From: Paenibacillus tepidiphilus
GTDB lineage: Bacteria; Bacillota; Bacilli; Paenibacillales; Paenibacillaceae
DNA length: 64,000 bases
NCBI RefSeq assembly: GCF_008635795.1
Contig: NZ_VWRQ01000002.1
Location: 248,001 to 312,000, forward strand
Direction: 5' to 3'
Below are positions 54,028-63,212 of this stretch, in pieces. The translations under genes were made by a program, and so were the position numbers. Numbering within the stretch: the first letter of the stretch is position 1; each line of letters opens with the position of its first letter. The notes beneath the pieces were generated by a model. It saw only the letters and a program-made list of their open reading frames with translations. It did not search any database and was not told the DNA's origin.

Positions 54028-56279
54028 GGGTTTACGGCTCCTTCCTCTTTCTTCTGCTTTTTCACTTCTTCGGGATATTCAATCCGCGAATGGAAGATTC
54101 CCATTACCGTTTCCTTCAGCGTCCGCGCAATGGTGTCCAGTTCCTTGATCGTCAGATCGCAATCATCGAACTGGTGGTCATCCAGACGGCTTTTAATAAT
54201 TTTCTCGATCATGGTCTCGACCTGAACCACGGTTGGCTGGCGCAGGGAACGGACCGCCGCCTCCACGCTGTCGGCAATGCCGACGACCGCCGCTTCCTTG
54301 GACTGCGCCTTCGGTCCGGGATAACGGAAATCCTCTTCGGTGAAATCCGGCTCAGTGCCCTTCTCCTCAGCCAACTTCAAGGCTTTATGATAAAAATAAT
54401 GCAGGAACGTCGTACCGTGGTGCTGCTCGGCAATATCGCGGATCGGCTTCGGAAGCTTGTACTCCTTAAGCATTTCCACCCCGTCGCGGGCATGGGCGAC
54501 AATAATCGACTTACTGAGCTTCGGTTCGATGGAATCATGCGGATTCTCCATATTGTTCTGATTCTCTATGAAATAGAACGGACGCTTCGTCTTTCCGATA
54601 TCATGATAATACGAGCCTACACGGCAGAGCAGACCGTCTGCGCCAATCGCTTCCGCAGCCGCTTCAGACAGGTTGCCGACCATTACACTGTGATGATACG
54701 TGCCCGGGGTCTCGGTCAAGAGCTTACGCAGCAAAGGATGATTCGGGTTCGACAGCTCCACAAGCTTCAGCGCGGACAGAATACCGAACGTCGCCTCGAA
54801 GAACGGCATCAGGCCGATCACGAGCACAGCCGTCAGCAATCCTCCGGCAAATGCAAAGCCGATCGCATACAGCGTCTGGGTCTCATTCCATACCCCGCCG
54901 CCCAGTAGCGTCAGCATGAATACGGTGACAGAACCGAACAGCGAAACCATAATCCCGCCCTTCAGCAGCGTGGAACGCTGGCCCGCACGGTGGGTGGCGA
55001 AGATGGCAACCAGCGATACCACCAGTGCAAAAAAGCCGAAGGTGAAGTCAAATACCGTATTCTGATGCACATTTAATATAATACTGGAAAGAATACTGAA
55101 CAATACCGAACAGAAGAAGGCCAGCGACGTATCCAGAAGCATCGCAATCAGCATTGCGCCTAATGCGACCGGAGCCAGGAAGCCTACATAATACCGTGTA
55201 TCCGTCTGCAGAAAAGCGGCCAGCCGCATCGTCACGATGGTAATCAGAATGACCAGCACCAGCATCAGCAATTGGGAATTGTTATACTTAAAGCCGGCCG
55301 TGCCTCCAGTGTAGCGGATAAACATCAGCAGTCCGGATGCAAGGAGCGCCGAGAGCAGCAGAAGTGCAAGCTGCGGCCAGTAATTGATCTCACTGCTGAG
55401 CAGATCATTCTCATCGAGCAGCTCATACAGCTCGGGCGTAATCAGATCGCCCTTGGCAACAAGGGTATCCCCCTGCTCAATATACACATCCGGCGTGTTC
55501 TCGCGTGCCTGCACCTTGGCTTCTTTGGTCGCTTCCTCATCGTAAAATTTATTGGGCGTAATCACCAGTCGTACCAGCTCCTGCACCACTTCTCGCGCAG
55601 TGCGCTGGCTAAGCGAGCTGGTGCTGACCTGCTCTGCCACCTTGGCGCGCGCCGCCTGAGCGTCCGTAATCTGGTCGTTCATCAGCTTGGTGACGATGTC
55701 CCGGGCAACCGGCTTCATCTCAATGATATCCTGGGCGGTCAGCCGCGGAATTTTGATATAAGTCTCCTCCGGAATAACGTAAGCCTGCTCCTCAATGACT
55801 CTTTGCATTTCAGTGAGCAGCGTATCGGAATAAGTGCCTGAGTTGCGGCTGGAATTAATAAAGCTGACAATATAATCATTGGCCCGCTGCGGAATGACCT
55901 CTTTGTAAATATCCACTTTCTCGGTTTGCGAGATCAGATCATCCTGATTGAGTCCGTCGATCCGGTCTAGCAGCGCATTAATCACGGTATCCGCGCGCAG
56001 CGGAATGATCGTATAGCGGTTACTGACAGCTTCAGCAGCAGTCTCCTGCGCCTTCAGCGTCGCTTTGGTGTCAAGGATCTGTTTGGGTGCGGGAATCTCT
56101 TTGGCACTGTAAGTATTCTCTTTAATATCATAGCGTTTGGGCAGCAAATCCGGGGCGAGACTGACATACAGAAACACCCCCAGCAGCAGGAAAAGAGCAT
56201 AGCGCGTCGCCGCGCTATACTTCCAGCCGTTATTACTGTATACAAATCCGCTTAATTTCGAAGGTTGTTTTGAAGCCAT
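54024..56279 (-). CDS. 7TM-HD family cyclic-di-AMP phosphodiesterase (YqfF/PgpH-like)
   Basis: 751 residues. One N-terminal helix (about 24-42), a large extracytoplasmic 7TMR-HDED domain (about 45-290), seven membrane helices (about 300-500) and a cytoplasmic HD domain with SYYHDIGKTKRP (about 576-587) and HHGTTF. Relatives (Listeria PgpH) hydrolyse c-di-AMP to pApA; that activity is inferred here. Overlaps ybeY by 4 bp and follows phoH by 17 bp, as in B. subtilis phoH-yqfF-ybeY-dgkA. Confidence 0.93.
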   Translation of the reverse strand: MASKQPSKLSGFVYSNNGWKYSAATRYALFLLLGVFLYVSLAPDLLPKRYDIKENTYSAKEIPAPKQILDTKATLKAQETAAEAVSNRYTIIPLRADTVINALLDRIDGLNQDDLISQTEKVDIYKEVIPQRANDYIVSFINSSRNSGTYSDTLLTEMQRVIEEQAYVIPEETYIKIPRLTAQDIIEMKPVARDIVTKLMNDQITDAQAARAKVAEQVSTSSLSQRTAREVVQELVRLVITPNKFYDEEATKEAKVQARENTPDVYIEQGDTLVAKGDLITPELYELLDENDLLSSEINYWPQLALLLLSALLASGLLMFIRYTGGTAGFKYNNSQLLMLVLVILITIVTMRLAAFLQTDTRYYVGFLAPVALGAMLIAMLLDTSLAFFCSVLFSILSSIILNVHQNTVFDFTFGFFALVVSLVAIFATHRAGQRSTLLKGGIMVSLFGSVTVFMLTLLGGGVWNETQTLYAIGFAFAGGLLTAVLVIGLMPFFEATFGILSALKLVELSNPNHPLLRKLLTETPGTYHHSVMVGNLSEAAAEAIGADGLLCRVGSYYHDIGKTKRPFYFIENQNNMENPHDSIEPKLSKSIIVAHARDGVEMLKEYKLPKPIRDIAEQHHGTTFLHYFYHKALKLAEEKGTEPDFTEEDFRYPGPKAQSKEAAVVGIADSVEAAVRSLRQPTVVQVETMIEKIIKSRLDDHQFDDCDLTIKELDTIARTLKETVMGIFHSRIEYPEEVKKQKKEEGAVNP

Positions 56280-56296
56280 GGGACAATTCCCCTTTG

Positions 56297-57268
56297 TTAT
56301 TCGAGGTTTTCGGCGAAACGGTCATAGGCTACGATGATTTTCTGCACCAGGGAATGCCGCACGACATCCTGCTCCGCAAAGTACACGAATCCAAGCTCCT
56401 CAATGCCCGACAGGATGTTCTTAGCCTCGATTAATCCCGATTTCTTACCGCGCGGCAGATCAATCTGGGTCACATCGCCCGTGATGACCATCTTGGAACC
56501 GAAGCCCAGCCGGGTCAGGAACATCTTCATCTGCTCCGGTGTCGTATTCTGCGCTTCATCCAGAATAATAAACGAGTCATCCAGCGTCCGTCCGCGCATG
56601 TAGGCGAGCGGGGCAATTTCAATCAATCCCCGTTCCAGCGCTTTGGCCACCTGGTCGGGACCCATCACATCGTAAAGGGCATCATATAGCGGACGGAGAT
56701 ACGGATCTACCTTCTCCTGGAGATCTCCCGGCAAAAAGCCCAGACTCTCTCCCGCTTCCACCGCCGGCCGGGTCAGCACAATGCGCTTGACGGCGCCTTC
56801 CTTCAGCGCAGCCACGGCCAGTACGACGGCAAGATAGGTTTTGCCTGTACCTGCAGGCCCGATGCCGAAGACGATATCCTTCTTCTTGATCGTGGTTACA
56901 TAATGCTTCTGCCCGATGGTCTTAACCCGGATCGGCTTGCCCCGGAAGGTCGTCGTAATTTCTCCCTTGAACAAATCAAGCAGTTGATCGGCCTGGTAGT
57001 CCTTGGCCAGCTCAACCGCATATTGCACATCGCGCTCGCTCAGGATGTAGCCGCTGCGGATCAGTGACAACAATACCTGAAACAGCTGTTCCAGCTTATC
57101 CACTTCCCGCCCGCCGCCGCGCACTGTAATTTCTGCTTCACGAGAGTCAATCACAGCAGGGATGCCCTGCTCAATCAATTTCAGAAATCCGTCCTGCGGG
57201 CCGAACAAGGCTTGCGCTTCCCCCGCATTTTGCAAAGATATACGAATGCTTGCAGTCTGTTCTGACAA
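56297..57268 (-). CDS. phoH: PhoH-family ATPase (PhoL type)
   Basis: Single-domain PhoH ATPase, 323 residues: a KH-like N-terminus (about 1-110), Walker A GPAGTGKT (about 136-143) and Walker B FIILDEAQNTTPEQ (about 224-237). It sits before ybeY genes in many genomes, consistent with a role in rRNA handling; the B. subtilis name comes from phosphate-starvation relatives of E. coli. Distinct from the PIN-PhoH fusion at 22.4-23.8 kb. Six bp separate it from yqfD. Confidence 0.94.
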   Translation of the reverse strand: MSEQTASIRISLQNAGEAQALFGPQDGFLKLIEQGIPAVIDSREAEITVRGGGREVDKLEQLFQVLLSLIRSGYILSERDVQYAVELAKDYQADQLLDLFKGEITTTFRGKPIRVKTIGQKHYVTTIKKKDIVFGIGPAGTGKTYLAVVLAVAALKEGAVKRIVLTRPAVEAGESLGFLPGDLQEKVDPYLRPLYDALYDVMGPDQVAKALERGLIEIAPLAYMRGRTLDDSFIILDEAQNTTPEQMKMFLTRLGFGSKMVITGDVTQIDLPRGKKSGLIEAKNILSGIEELGFVYFAEQDVVRHSLVQKIIVAYDRFAENLE

Positions 57269-57274
57269 ATAGCC

Positions 57275-58465
57275 TCATTCTCCTCGGTTGTTTACTAACG
57301 GAAGCTCTTCCGCAATTCTCTCTTCCACTTCAAACAGCACTTTCATATAAACTTTACCATTCTCTCTCTTCTCATGCAAAATTTTTTGACTTTTTATTAC
57401 GCTGTCTGCGCCGTAACGGGCATAGATATCACTTTTCGCCCGCAGCAGGCCTTCCGCTTTGGCCTCTTCCGCCGTCAGCTTCACAGCGGTCTCCGATACT
57501 TCCATTTCCTTCTCGGTCATCATGCCGAGCGGCAGGCGCAGGGAACGCCAGGTCAGCATATCCTGCTCCGTCAGCGTCCGTGATTCCGTATAATCCGATT
57601 TGCCGTAGCCCCACAGCTGCACCGCATAATGGCCCAGCACCAGATAGAGACGGTCCTTGCGTTCACCTGTATAGGAACTGTTTTTTCTTTGCAGCGGTAC
57701 TTCAATGTTATATTCATGCCAGACCAGCCCTCTGACTTCCCCTTTGGCAACAACGTATTCAATATTCTCCTCATCGCCAAGAGCGCCGGAGATCAGAATT
57801 TGTCCCTTTTTAACCCGTGAATTGGGCCCGACCACCGGCCGGCCTTGCTCTGCATAAATGGAGGTGACTACCGCATCGCTCCGGCTGATCAGGTGACGCT
57901 GGGTATGCAGAGGCTTGTTCTCCGGCCGGTCAGCTTCCACCACCTGGATGGTAATGCTCGTCCCCGTCCGCTGCAGCCCGACCCAGGATAACCCCGGAAC
58001 CTTGGAGGTAAGCTCCCGCGACAGCTTGTCCGGCTCGTCCAGCCGCCAAATCCATTGAAACGGATATACCCCCTCCTGGCGGGCGGCTTCCAGAATGTCC
58101 TCGGAGGCGATCCGCTCGTTCCCTTCGACCTTGACGCTCCATATCATGGAGCACAGCAGGAGGAGCCCTGCCCCGAACACCAGCATGCCTGCCGTAAAAA
58201 GCTTACGCCGCCACAGCCGCGCAATACGGAAGGGCAGCCCCGTCCTGGCGGTGACATGCATCCGGCAGCCTGTCTTCCTCAGCAGCGGCCGAAGCGCAAA
58301 GAAATCATCCAGCAGCAGGCGCAGCGAAGCGCCGTCCCCGGCAGGCTTCACATTCCAGATAATGATGCCTGCTTCGGTGACAGCATTCAATAAACTTTCC
58401 ACCTGCGGACCCGTCACATGCAGTGTAACGAACCCCCGCAGCCATGACAGAGGCGGTGCTTTCAT
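57275..58465 (-). CDS. yqfD: Sporulation protein YqfD
   Basis: 396-residue membrane protein needed for efficient sporulation in B. subtilis. An N-terminal cytoplasmic part (1-85) with SWLRGFVTLHVTGPQ, one membrane helix (about 90-110), then a long extracytoplasmic/forespore-side region with the POTRA-like SVKVEGNERIASEDILEAARQEGV and GISWVGLQ-type (here LSWVGLQRTG) motifs. Overlaps yqfC by 4 bp; both are SigE genes in B. subtilis. Confidence 0.92.
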   Translation of the reverse strand: MKAPPLSWLRGFVTLHVTGPQVESLLNAVTEAGIIIWNVKPAGDGASLRLLLDDFFALRPLLRKTGCRMHVTARTGLPFRIARLWRRKLFTAGMLVFGAGLLLLCSMIWSVKVEGNERIASEDILEAARQEGVYPFQWIWRLDEPDKLSRELTSKVPGLSWVGLQRTGTSITIQVVEADRPENKPLHTQRHLISRSDAVVTSIYAEQGRPVVGPNSRVKKGQILISGALGDEENIEYVVAKGEVRGLVWHEYNIEVPLQRKNSSYTGERKDRLYLVLGHYAVQLWGYGKSDYTESRTLTEQDMLTWRSLRLPLGMMTEKEMEVSETAVKLTAEEAKAEGLLRAKSDIYARYGADSVIKSQKILHEKRENGKVYMKVLFEVEERIAEELPLVNNRGE

Positions 58466-58755
58466 CGTTTCTCCTCGCTTCCCTTATATCTGATTTCGCC
58501 GATAATCCCTTCTACGGCCAGCTCCTGGCCGAGAATGCTGCGGATACTCAGGCCTTCTCCCGAAATCTCCAGCGTACCGCTGGCCAGCGCAAGCTTGATC
58601 TCTCCGGAGGAAAAGTGCAGCACACCGCGATGATTCTCTATATAAAGCTCCTTATTGCCGATCAGGGTGATCCGGGGCAGCTCCTGCAGGACGTCCTGCG
58701 GAAGTGACAGTACCCCGTTTGTCCATCCCCGCAGCCTGCGGCCGATACGGGTCAT
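58462..58755 (-). CDS. yqfC: Sporulation protein YqfC
   Basis: Small protein of 97 residues (MTRIGRRLRGWTNGVLSLPQ...). The LPQDVLQELPRITLIGNKELYIENHRGV segment and C-terminal IEGEIRYK-type ending (IIGEIRYKG) define the YqfC family; B. subtilis YqfC is about 93 residues. The ATG at 58755 has AAGGGGG upstream. Forms a unit with yqfD. Confidence 0.9.
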   Translation of the reverse strand: MTRIGRRLRGWTNGVLSLPQDVLQELPRITLIGNKELYIENHRGVLHFSSGEIKLALASGTLEISGEGLSIRSILGQELAVEGIIGEIRYKGSEEKR

Positions 58756-58787
58756 AAATCGACGTGCCCCCTTCCTGCCTTCTGTAC

Positions 58788-58816
58788 ACCTTATGCGCGG
58801 GCGCAAGGTTTTATGA
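58788..58816 (-). promoter_or_regulatory. Possible SigE promoter of yqfC-yqfD
   Basis: Minus strand TCATAAA (58810-58816), 14-bp spacer, CATAAGGT (58788-58795). This resembles the SigE pattern (ATATT-like -35, CATACAnT -10) at the right spacing, about 33 bp before the yqfC start. The -10 match is partial. Confidence 0.45.
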
Positions 58817-58831
58817 GAAGAACTGCCGCAT

Positions 58832-58866
58832 AAAAAAGCAAGCCCCGGAACGATCCGGGGCTTGCT
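58832..58866 (-). terminator. Terminator after the floA operon
   Basis: AGCAAGCCCCGG pairs perfectly with CCGGGGCTTGCT around a short loop; followed on the minus strand by TTTTTTA. It separates the nfeD-floA unit from yqfC. Confidence 0.93.
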
Positions 58867-58877
58867 GCTTCATGGTC

Positions 58878-59495
58878 TTACCCTTGCCGCCGCGTGGAAT
58901 GCGGCTTGCGGGAGCGCGGCGGGCCGAGAATTTCGGCCCAGATGACGCCGCTGCGCAAGGCTGCGCGGTTATCCGCCAGGCTGCCCCAGGCAGCTGTCTG
59001 CGCCGCTTCCAGGCCGTCTGCGGCGGGATTATGCTCCCGCGCGGATGAACCCTGCTGCGGCGTTGACCCCGCCGCGTCAAAAGCGGCCTGCAGCCGTTCG
59101 AACTCCTGCTGCATTTGCGCGTTGCGGACAGCTATGTCGTCAAGGGCGCCGCTGCCCGCCTCCAGCGAGAGGCCTTCACCGCTGCCGGGGGCAGAGCGTT
59201 CAGGCCGCCCCTCCCATTGCGCGGGCTCTGTACGCCCGCGGGAATCTGCGTCGGCGTGGCGCGCCGCAGGGCGGTCCGGACGGTCCACCGGCGCCGGGAA
59301 GCCGCTGGCCTTGCCTGCGGGGCGTTCTCCGCCTGCGCTGCGCCGCGGAAACATGGAAGGCCCTTCATCCCCGCCCCCGCCGAAAGTCGGCATACCGCCG
59401 CGCGGAGGAGAACCGCTCTTCGGCTTGCCGAATTTACTGCGGTTGGAGACAAGCGCGAAGATAATAATCGCAATGATGTAGATCAGGCTGCTCAT
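58878..59495 (-). CDS. Unknown protein with one membrane helix, downstream of floA
   Basis: 205 residues: an N-terminal membrane helix (about 3-17) followed by a long low-complexity region rich in Gly, Pro, Arg, Ser and Ala, probably disordered, with one short helical patch (AVRNAQMQQEFERLQAAF, about 121-138). G+C is visibly higher than in neighbours. In B. subtilis the third gene of the SigW operon yqeZ-yqfA-yqfB is here, but YqfB is much shorter and I cannot show homology. AAGGGA precedes the ATG; 15 bp after the floA stop. Confidence 0.75.
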   Translation of the reverse strand: MSSLIYIIAIIIFALVSNRSKFGKPKSGSPPRGGMPTFGGGGDEGPSMFPRRSAGGERPAGKASGFPAPVDRPDRPAARHADADSRGRTEPAQWEGRPERSAPGSGEGLSLEAGSGALDDIAVRNAQMQQEFERLQAAFDAAGSTPQQGSSAREHNPAADGLEAAQTAAWGSLADNRAALRSGVIWAEILGPPRSRKPHSTRRQG

Positions 59496-59510
59496 GGGAA
59501 TTCACATCCC

Positions 59511-60512
59511 TTATTTATTGGTTGGGCGGTTCGGGTCTTCCCCGTCGCCCAGCTTGCCGAGCGAGCCGCGCATTTGTGTGTCGGCCTCGATATTCTTCAG
59601 ATTGAGATAGTCCATCACACCAAGCTGTCCGGAGCGCAGCGCCTCGGCCATCGCTTGCGGCACCTGGGATTCGGCCTCCACGACGAGCGCCTTCATCTCG
59701 ACCACGCGCGCCTTCATCTCCTGCTCATGGGCGACCGCCATCGCCCGGCGTTCCTCCGCCTTGGCCTGGGCAATCCGTTTGTCCGCTTCAGCCTGCTCGG
59801 TCTGCAGATAAGCCCCGATGTTCTTGCCTACATCGACATCGGCGATATCAATCGAGAGAATCTCGAAGGCGGTGCCGGAATCCAGACCCTTGGACAATAC
59901 CGTACGCGAGATGGAATCCGGATTCTCCAATACATCCTTATGGGAGTTACTGGAGCCGACCGTAGTGACAATGCCTTCCCCGACACGGGCGATAATCGTC
60001 TCTTCGCCGGCGCCCCCGACCAGGCGGTCGATGTTGGCGCGCACGGTCACGCGTGCTTTAACCTTTACTTCGATCCCGTTCTTGGCCACAGCGGCGACAA
60101 TCGGCGTCTCAATGACACGCGGGTTAACGCTCATCTGCACCGCCTGCAGTACATCGCGGCCTGCCAGATCAATTGCCGCAGCGCGGGTGAATTCCAGCGG
60201 AATATCCGCACGCTGGGCGGCAATCAGGGCGTTGACCACGCGGTCCACGTTGCCCCCGGCCAGGTAATGACTTTCAAGCTGGTTGATGTTGACGCCAAGA
60301 CCGGCTTTGGTCGCCTTGATCAGCGGATTGACAATCCGGCTCGGCGTGACCCGCCGCAGCCGCATGGCCACCAGAGTAATAATGCTGATCTTTACGCCGG
60401 CTGCCCAGGCGGATACCCAGAGCATGACCGGGAAGAAGCTGAAGAATACACTCAGCACGATGATGACCAGCACCACAACCAGCAATAACGTTATCGTAGA
60501 CGCTTCTAACAT
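59511..60512 (-). CDS. floA: Flotillin-like protein FloA
   Basis: Membrane scaffold that organises functional membrane microdomains and works with NfeD. 333 residues: an N-terminal hydrophobic hairpin (about 6-50, no periplasmic domain), the SPFH-like core ([24 protein letters not shown]) and a C-terminal Ala/Glu coiled coil with [24 protein letters not shown] repeats (about 225-290). The ATG at 60512 ([11 protein letters not shown]) has GGAGG 12 bases upstream. 51 bp after nfeD. Confidence 0.95.
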   Translation of the reverse strand: MLEASTITLLLVVVLVIIVLSVFFSFFPVMLWVSAWAAGVKISIITLVAMRLRRVTPSRIVNPLIKATKAGLGVNINQLESHYLAGGNVDRVVNALIAAQRADIPLEFTRAAAIDLAGRDVLQAVQMSVNPRVIETPIVAAVAKNGIEVKVKARVTVRANIDRLVGGAGEETIIARVGEGIVTTVGSSNSHKDVLENPDSISRTVLSKGLDSGTAFEILSIDIADVDVGKNIGAYLQTEQAEADKRIAQAKAEERRAMAVAHEQEMKARVVEMKALVVEAESQVPQAMAEALRSGQLGVMDYLNLKNIEADTQMRGSLGKLGDGEDPNRPTNK

Positions 60513-60563
60513 AATGTTTGCCCAACCTCCGATATTAGTGATAAGACTCTGCATACCGCCGCG

Positions 60564-61937
60564 CTATTCCCAGACTTTCTTGACAACCACGCGGCCTCCT
60601 TCAACCTTTACAACCGTAATGTTCACACCGGTGTCAATGAATCCGCCTTCCGTAACCACATCGACCCGTTCACCGGCCACCTCTGCCGTACCGGCAGGAC
60701 GCAGCGGAGTCAGGCTGATGCCGAAGGCACCGACCAGATTCAATTTCTCCGCGGTCGGCACAAATCCCTGCTCCTTGGTCAGATTCTCCTGCAGGATGAA
60801 CCGGTTCCAGATGCCGCGTTCTTTAAAAGCAACGGCAACGATGACAACGACCACTGTCGCTGCGGCACAAGCGATCCCCAGGCTGAAGAAGGCATGGGTA
60901 TAGCTGAACGCCGCCCGGACCACCCCGGCCACCAGACTGACCGAGCCGAGCAGGCCAAGAATACCGAAGCTGGGTACAAACAGCTCCAGAATCAGCAGCA
61001 CCAGCCCCAGAATGAACAGCAGCCACGTTTCTGCCCCGGCAAAACCCGCTACGTAATTGCCGAAGAAGTACAGCACGAATGCAATAATCCCGACAATGCC
61101 CGGCACCCCAAAGCCCGGCACCAGCAGCTCAATGAGGATCCCGGCAATGCCGACAAAGAGCAGAACGGTCATGACGACCGGGTTCGTCAGAAAATGCGAC
61201 AGCTTCTCAGCTCCCGACTGCTTAATGCGGTAGACATCATCGGTGGAGTAACCGAGCCAGGCGACAGCTTCCTCAGGCGTGTCGGCCAAATGCTCCGCAT
61301 AACCCGCCTTCAGCGCTTCCTCGCCGGTCATGGCGATGATCTCACCCTGCTCCTTAGTCACGCCAAGCTGCGGCTTATTCAGCACAAGGCTCTTATCCAT
61401 CATACCGGCGGCAATGTCAGGGTCCCGGCCGTTTAATTCTGCGGCTCCGACCATTTTCGACTTCCAGTACGAGATTATTTTCGCATCGTCCACACTGTTG
61501 CCATATCTGTCGACCAGTGAAGCGGCGCCTATCATACTGCCGGGCTTCATGATGATCGTATCCGCATTGAGGGCGATATAGCTGCCGGCCGATGCGGCGT
61601 CGCCTTTAATATAGGCGGCTGTCGGAATATCACTTTCCCTGACCAGCGTGCCGATTTGCTCTGCGGTATTCACAAGTCCTCCCGGTGTATCAATCTCCAG
61701 CACGATCAGCCCGGCACCGTAATTGGCAGCCTCTTCAAACCCGCGCTCCAGAAAGCTCTGCAGACCGCGTTCAATCTCCTGGTCGACCGGAATAATAAAA
61801 ACCGGTACCTGTTTGGCAGCTCCGCCAGCCGGACCTTCCTTTTCTGTACCTGCCGCAGCCAGAACTGAAGGCACGAAGAGCATCAGCAGCAGCATGACCG
61901 CAACGCCGGTTAAAATCCATTTTCGCATAGAATTCAA
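60564..61937 (-). CDS. nfeD: NfeD-family membrane serine protease/partner of FloA
   Basis: 457 residues, long-form NfeD (YqeZ-like). Signal peptide (about 1-28), a ClpP-like Ser protease domain with VLEIDTPGGLV (about 79-89) and catalytic Ser in GDAASAGSYIAL (about 112-123), Lys further on, four to five membrane helices (about 250-370) and a C-terminal OB-fold (LVGAFGISLTPLRPAGTAEV). The start is TTG at 61937, with GGGGG seven bases upstream; the ATG at 61928 lacks a site. Driven by a SigW-type promoter. Confidence 0.93.
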   Translation of the reverse strand: MNSMRKWILTGVAVMLLLMLFVPSVLAAAGTEKEGPAGGAAKQVPVFIIPVDQEIERGLQSFLERGFEEAANYGAGLIVLEIDTPGGLVNTAEQIGTLVRESDIPTAAYIKGDAASAGSYIALNADTIIMKPGSMIGAASLVDRYGNSVDDAKIISYWKSKMVGAAELNGRDPDIAAGMMDKSLVLNKPQLGVTKEQGEIIAMTGEEALKAGYAEHLADTPEEAVAWLGYSTDDVYRIKQSGAEKLSHFLTNPVVMTVLLFVGIAGILIELLVPGFGVPGIVGIIAFVLYFFGNYVAGFAGAETWLLFILGLVLLILELFVPSFGILGLLGSVSLVAGVVRAAFSYTHAFFSLGIACAAATVVVVIVAVAFKERGIWNRFILQENLTKEQGFVPTAEKLNLVGAFGISLTPLRPAGTAEVAGERVDVVTEGGFIDTGVNITVVKVEGGRVVVKKVWE

Positions 61938-61983
61938 CTTGCAACCCCCTTCCTTTCAATATCCCCCAGTACGCATTCTTTAG

Positions 61984-62009
61984 TACGTTACAGACCGAAT
62001 GCCGTTTCA
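61984..62009 (-). promoter_or_regulatory. SigW-type promoter of nfeD-floA
   Basis: Minus strand TGAAAC (62004-62009), 16-bp spacer, CGTA (61984-61987). This is the extracytoplasmic-stress sigma-W consensus at its exact spacing, 47 bp before the nfeD start. The orthologous B. subtilis yqeZ-yqfA-yqfB operon is a known SigW target. Confidence 0.85.
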
Positions 62010-62040
62010 AAAAACGGTCTTCTTCAAACTACCCTGAAAA

Positions 62041-62069
62041 TGAAAAACACCCCTTATAAAAGGGGTGTT
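62041..62069 (-). terminator. Terminator after yqeY
   Basis: AACACCCCTT and AAGGGGTGTT form a perfect 10-bp stem with a four-base loop, followed on the minus strand by TTTTTCA. Starts 13 bp beyond the stop. Confidence 0.93.
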
Positions 62070-62081
62070 GTTAGCGTCATA

Positions 62082-62525
62082 TTAATGCAGAAATTGCTGA
62101 ACCGCTTGGTTCACGAGTTTACCATCGGCGCGACCTTTGACCTTGGGCATCAGTGCGCTCATGACCTTACCCATATCACTTTTCGAAGAAGCACCGGTTT
62201 CCTGGATGGTCTGCTGTACAATTACTTTAATTTCTTCTTCGGAAAGCTGCTCAGGAAGATACTTGCTGATAATCTCGATTTCTGCCTTCGTATTCGCGGC
62301 AAGCTCGTCGCGACCCGCTGTCTCAAATTCTTGGAGGGCATCTTTGCGCTGTTTGATTTCACGACTAAGGATATCAAGCACTTCGCTGTCGTCTAATGTT
62401 CTCTTCAAATCTATTTCAAGATACTTTATCGTAGAACGAACCATTCGAATGGTGGAGAGTGTGAACTTGTCCTTACTCTTCATCGCTTGCTTCATATCTT
62501 CGTTCAATCGTTCGCTAAGATTCAT
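62082..62525 (-). CDS. yqeY: GatB/YqeY domain protein
   Basis: 147 residues, helical protein resembling the C-terminal tail domain of the GatB/GatE amidotransferase subunits (MKSKDKFTLSTIRMVRSTIKY..., SKYLPEQLSEEE, GKVMSALMPKVKGRADG). Its free-standing role is unknown. Directly follows rpsU by 15 bp, the usual pairing. Confidence 0.94.
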   Translation of the reverse strand: MNLSERLNEDMKQAMKSKDKFTLSTIRMVRSTIKYLEIDLKRTLDDSEVLDILSREIKQRKDALQEFETAGRDELAANTKAEIEIISKYLPEQLSEEEIKVIVQQTIQETGASSKSDMGKVMSALMPKVKGRADGKLVNQAVQQFLH

Positions 62526-62540
62526 GCGTGGGTAATCCTC

Positions 62541-62714
62541 CTAAAACTTTCTCTTACGAGCAGCCTCAGACTTCTTCTTGCGCTTAACGCTTGGCTTCTC
62601 ATAATGCTTGCGTTTCTTCACCTCAGCCAAGACACCATCTTTTGCGATGGAACGTTTAAAGCGACGAAGTGCAGCATCAATTGTCTCGTTTTTACGAACT
62701 TTCGTTTCAGACAC
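62541..62714 (-). CDS. rpsU: 30S ribosomal protein S21
   Basis: 57 residues, highly basic, with [20 protein letters not shown] and the Lys/Arg-rich tail [14 protein letters not shown]. Start is GTG at 62714 (MSETKVRKN) with GGAGGG eight bases upstream. First gene of the rpsU-yqeY unit. Confidence 0.97.
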   Translation of the reverse strand: MSETKVRKNETIDAALRRFKRSIAKDGVLAEVKKRKHYEKPSVKRKKKSEAARKRKF

Positions 62715-62772
62715 CAGTTTTCCCTCCCTCCGACCAGACCGTCCAAGAGCATAACACGGTTCATCAAACTTC

Positions 62773-62802
62773 ATTATAGGTCATAGCGAAATATGGTGTC
62801 AA
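62773..62802 (-). promoter_or_regulatory. Strong SigA promoter of rpsU-yqeY
   Basis: Minus strand consensus TTGACA (62797-62802), 18-bp spacer, consensus TATAAT (62773-62778), about 60 bp before the rpsU start. Confidence 0.85.
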
Positions 62803-62852
62803 CCTTCGTGTTATTCTTTTTTCTGGCAGGAATTATCAATTTAAATTTATGT

Positions 62853-63212
62853 TTATGCGTGAGAAGCCGAATTCCCGACCAAAGCGCCCAGTTTGCCGCC
62901 CCCGAGCAGGTGATAATGCAAATGGGGAACAGCCTGTCCACTGTCCGGTCCGCAGTTGTTGATCAGGCGGTAGCCGGTGTCTGCGATACCGAGCTCCCGG
63001 GCAATCTGCTGTGCCACCGCGTGCATTTCTCCGATCAAGGGCAGATCCTCGGCAGTCACATCGTTCATCGACGGGATCGGCTTCTTCGGGATGATCAGCA
63101 CATGGACGGGAGCGGCAGGTTCAATATCATAAAATGCCAGAATCCGCTCATTCTCAAATACTTTCCGTGCAGGAATGGTTCCTTCGATGATTTTACTGAA
63201 TACAGTTTCCAT
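62853..63212 (-). CDS. HIT-family nucleotide-binding protein
   Basis: Histidine-triad protein of 119 residues, with CDS-like N-terminus FSKIIEGTIPARKVFENERILAFYDI and the triad HLHYHLL (about 98-104) that binds nucleoside phosphates. Members hydrolyse AMP-linked substrates such as purine phosphoramidates; true substrate unknown. The ATG at 63212 (METVFSKII) has AGGAGG six bases upstream. Confidence 0.93.
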   Translation of the reverse strand: METVFSKIIEGTIPARKVFENERILAFYDIEPAAPVHVLIIPKKPIPSMNDVTAEDLPLIGEMHAVAQQIARELGIADTGYRLINNCGPDSGQAVPHLHYHLLGGGKLGALVGNSASHA

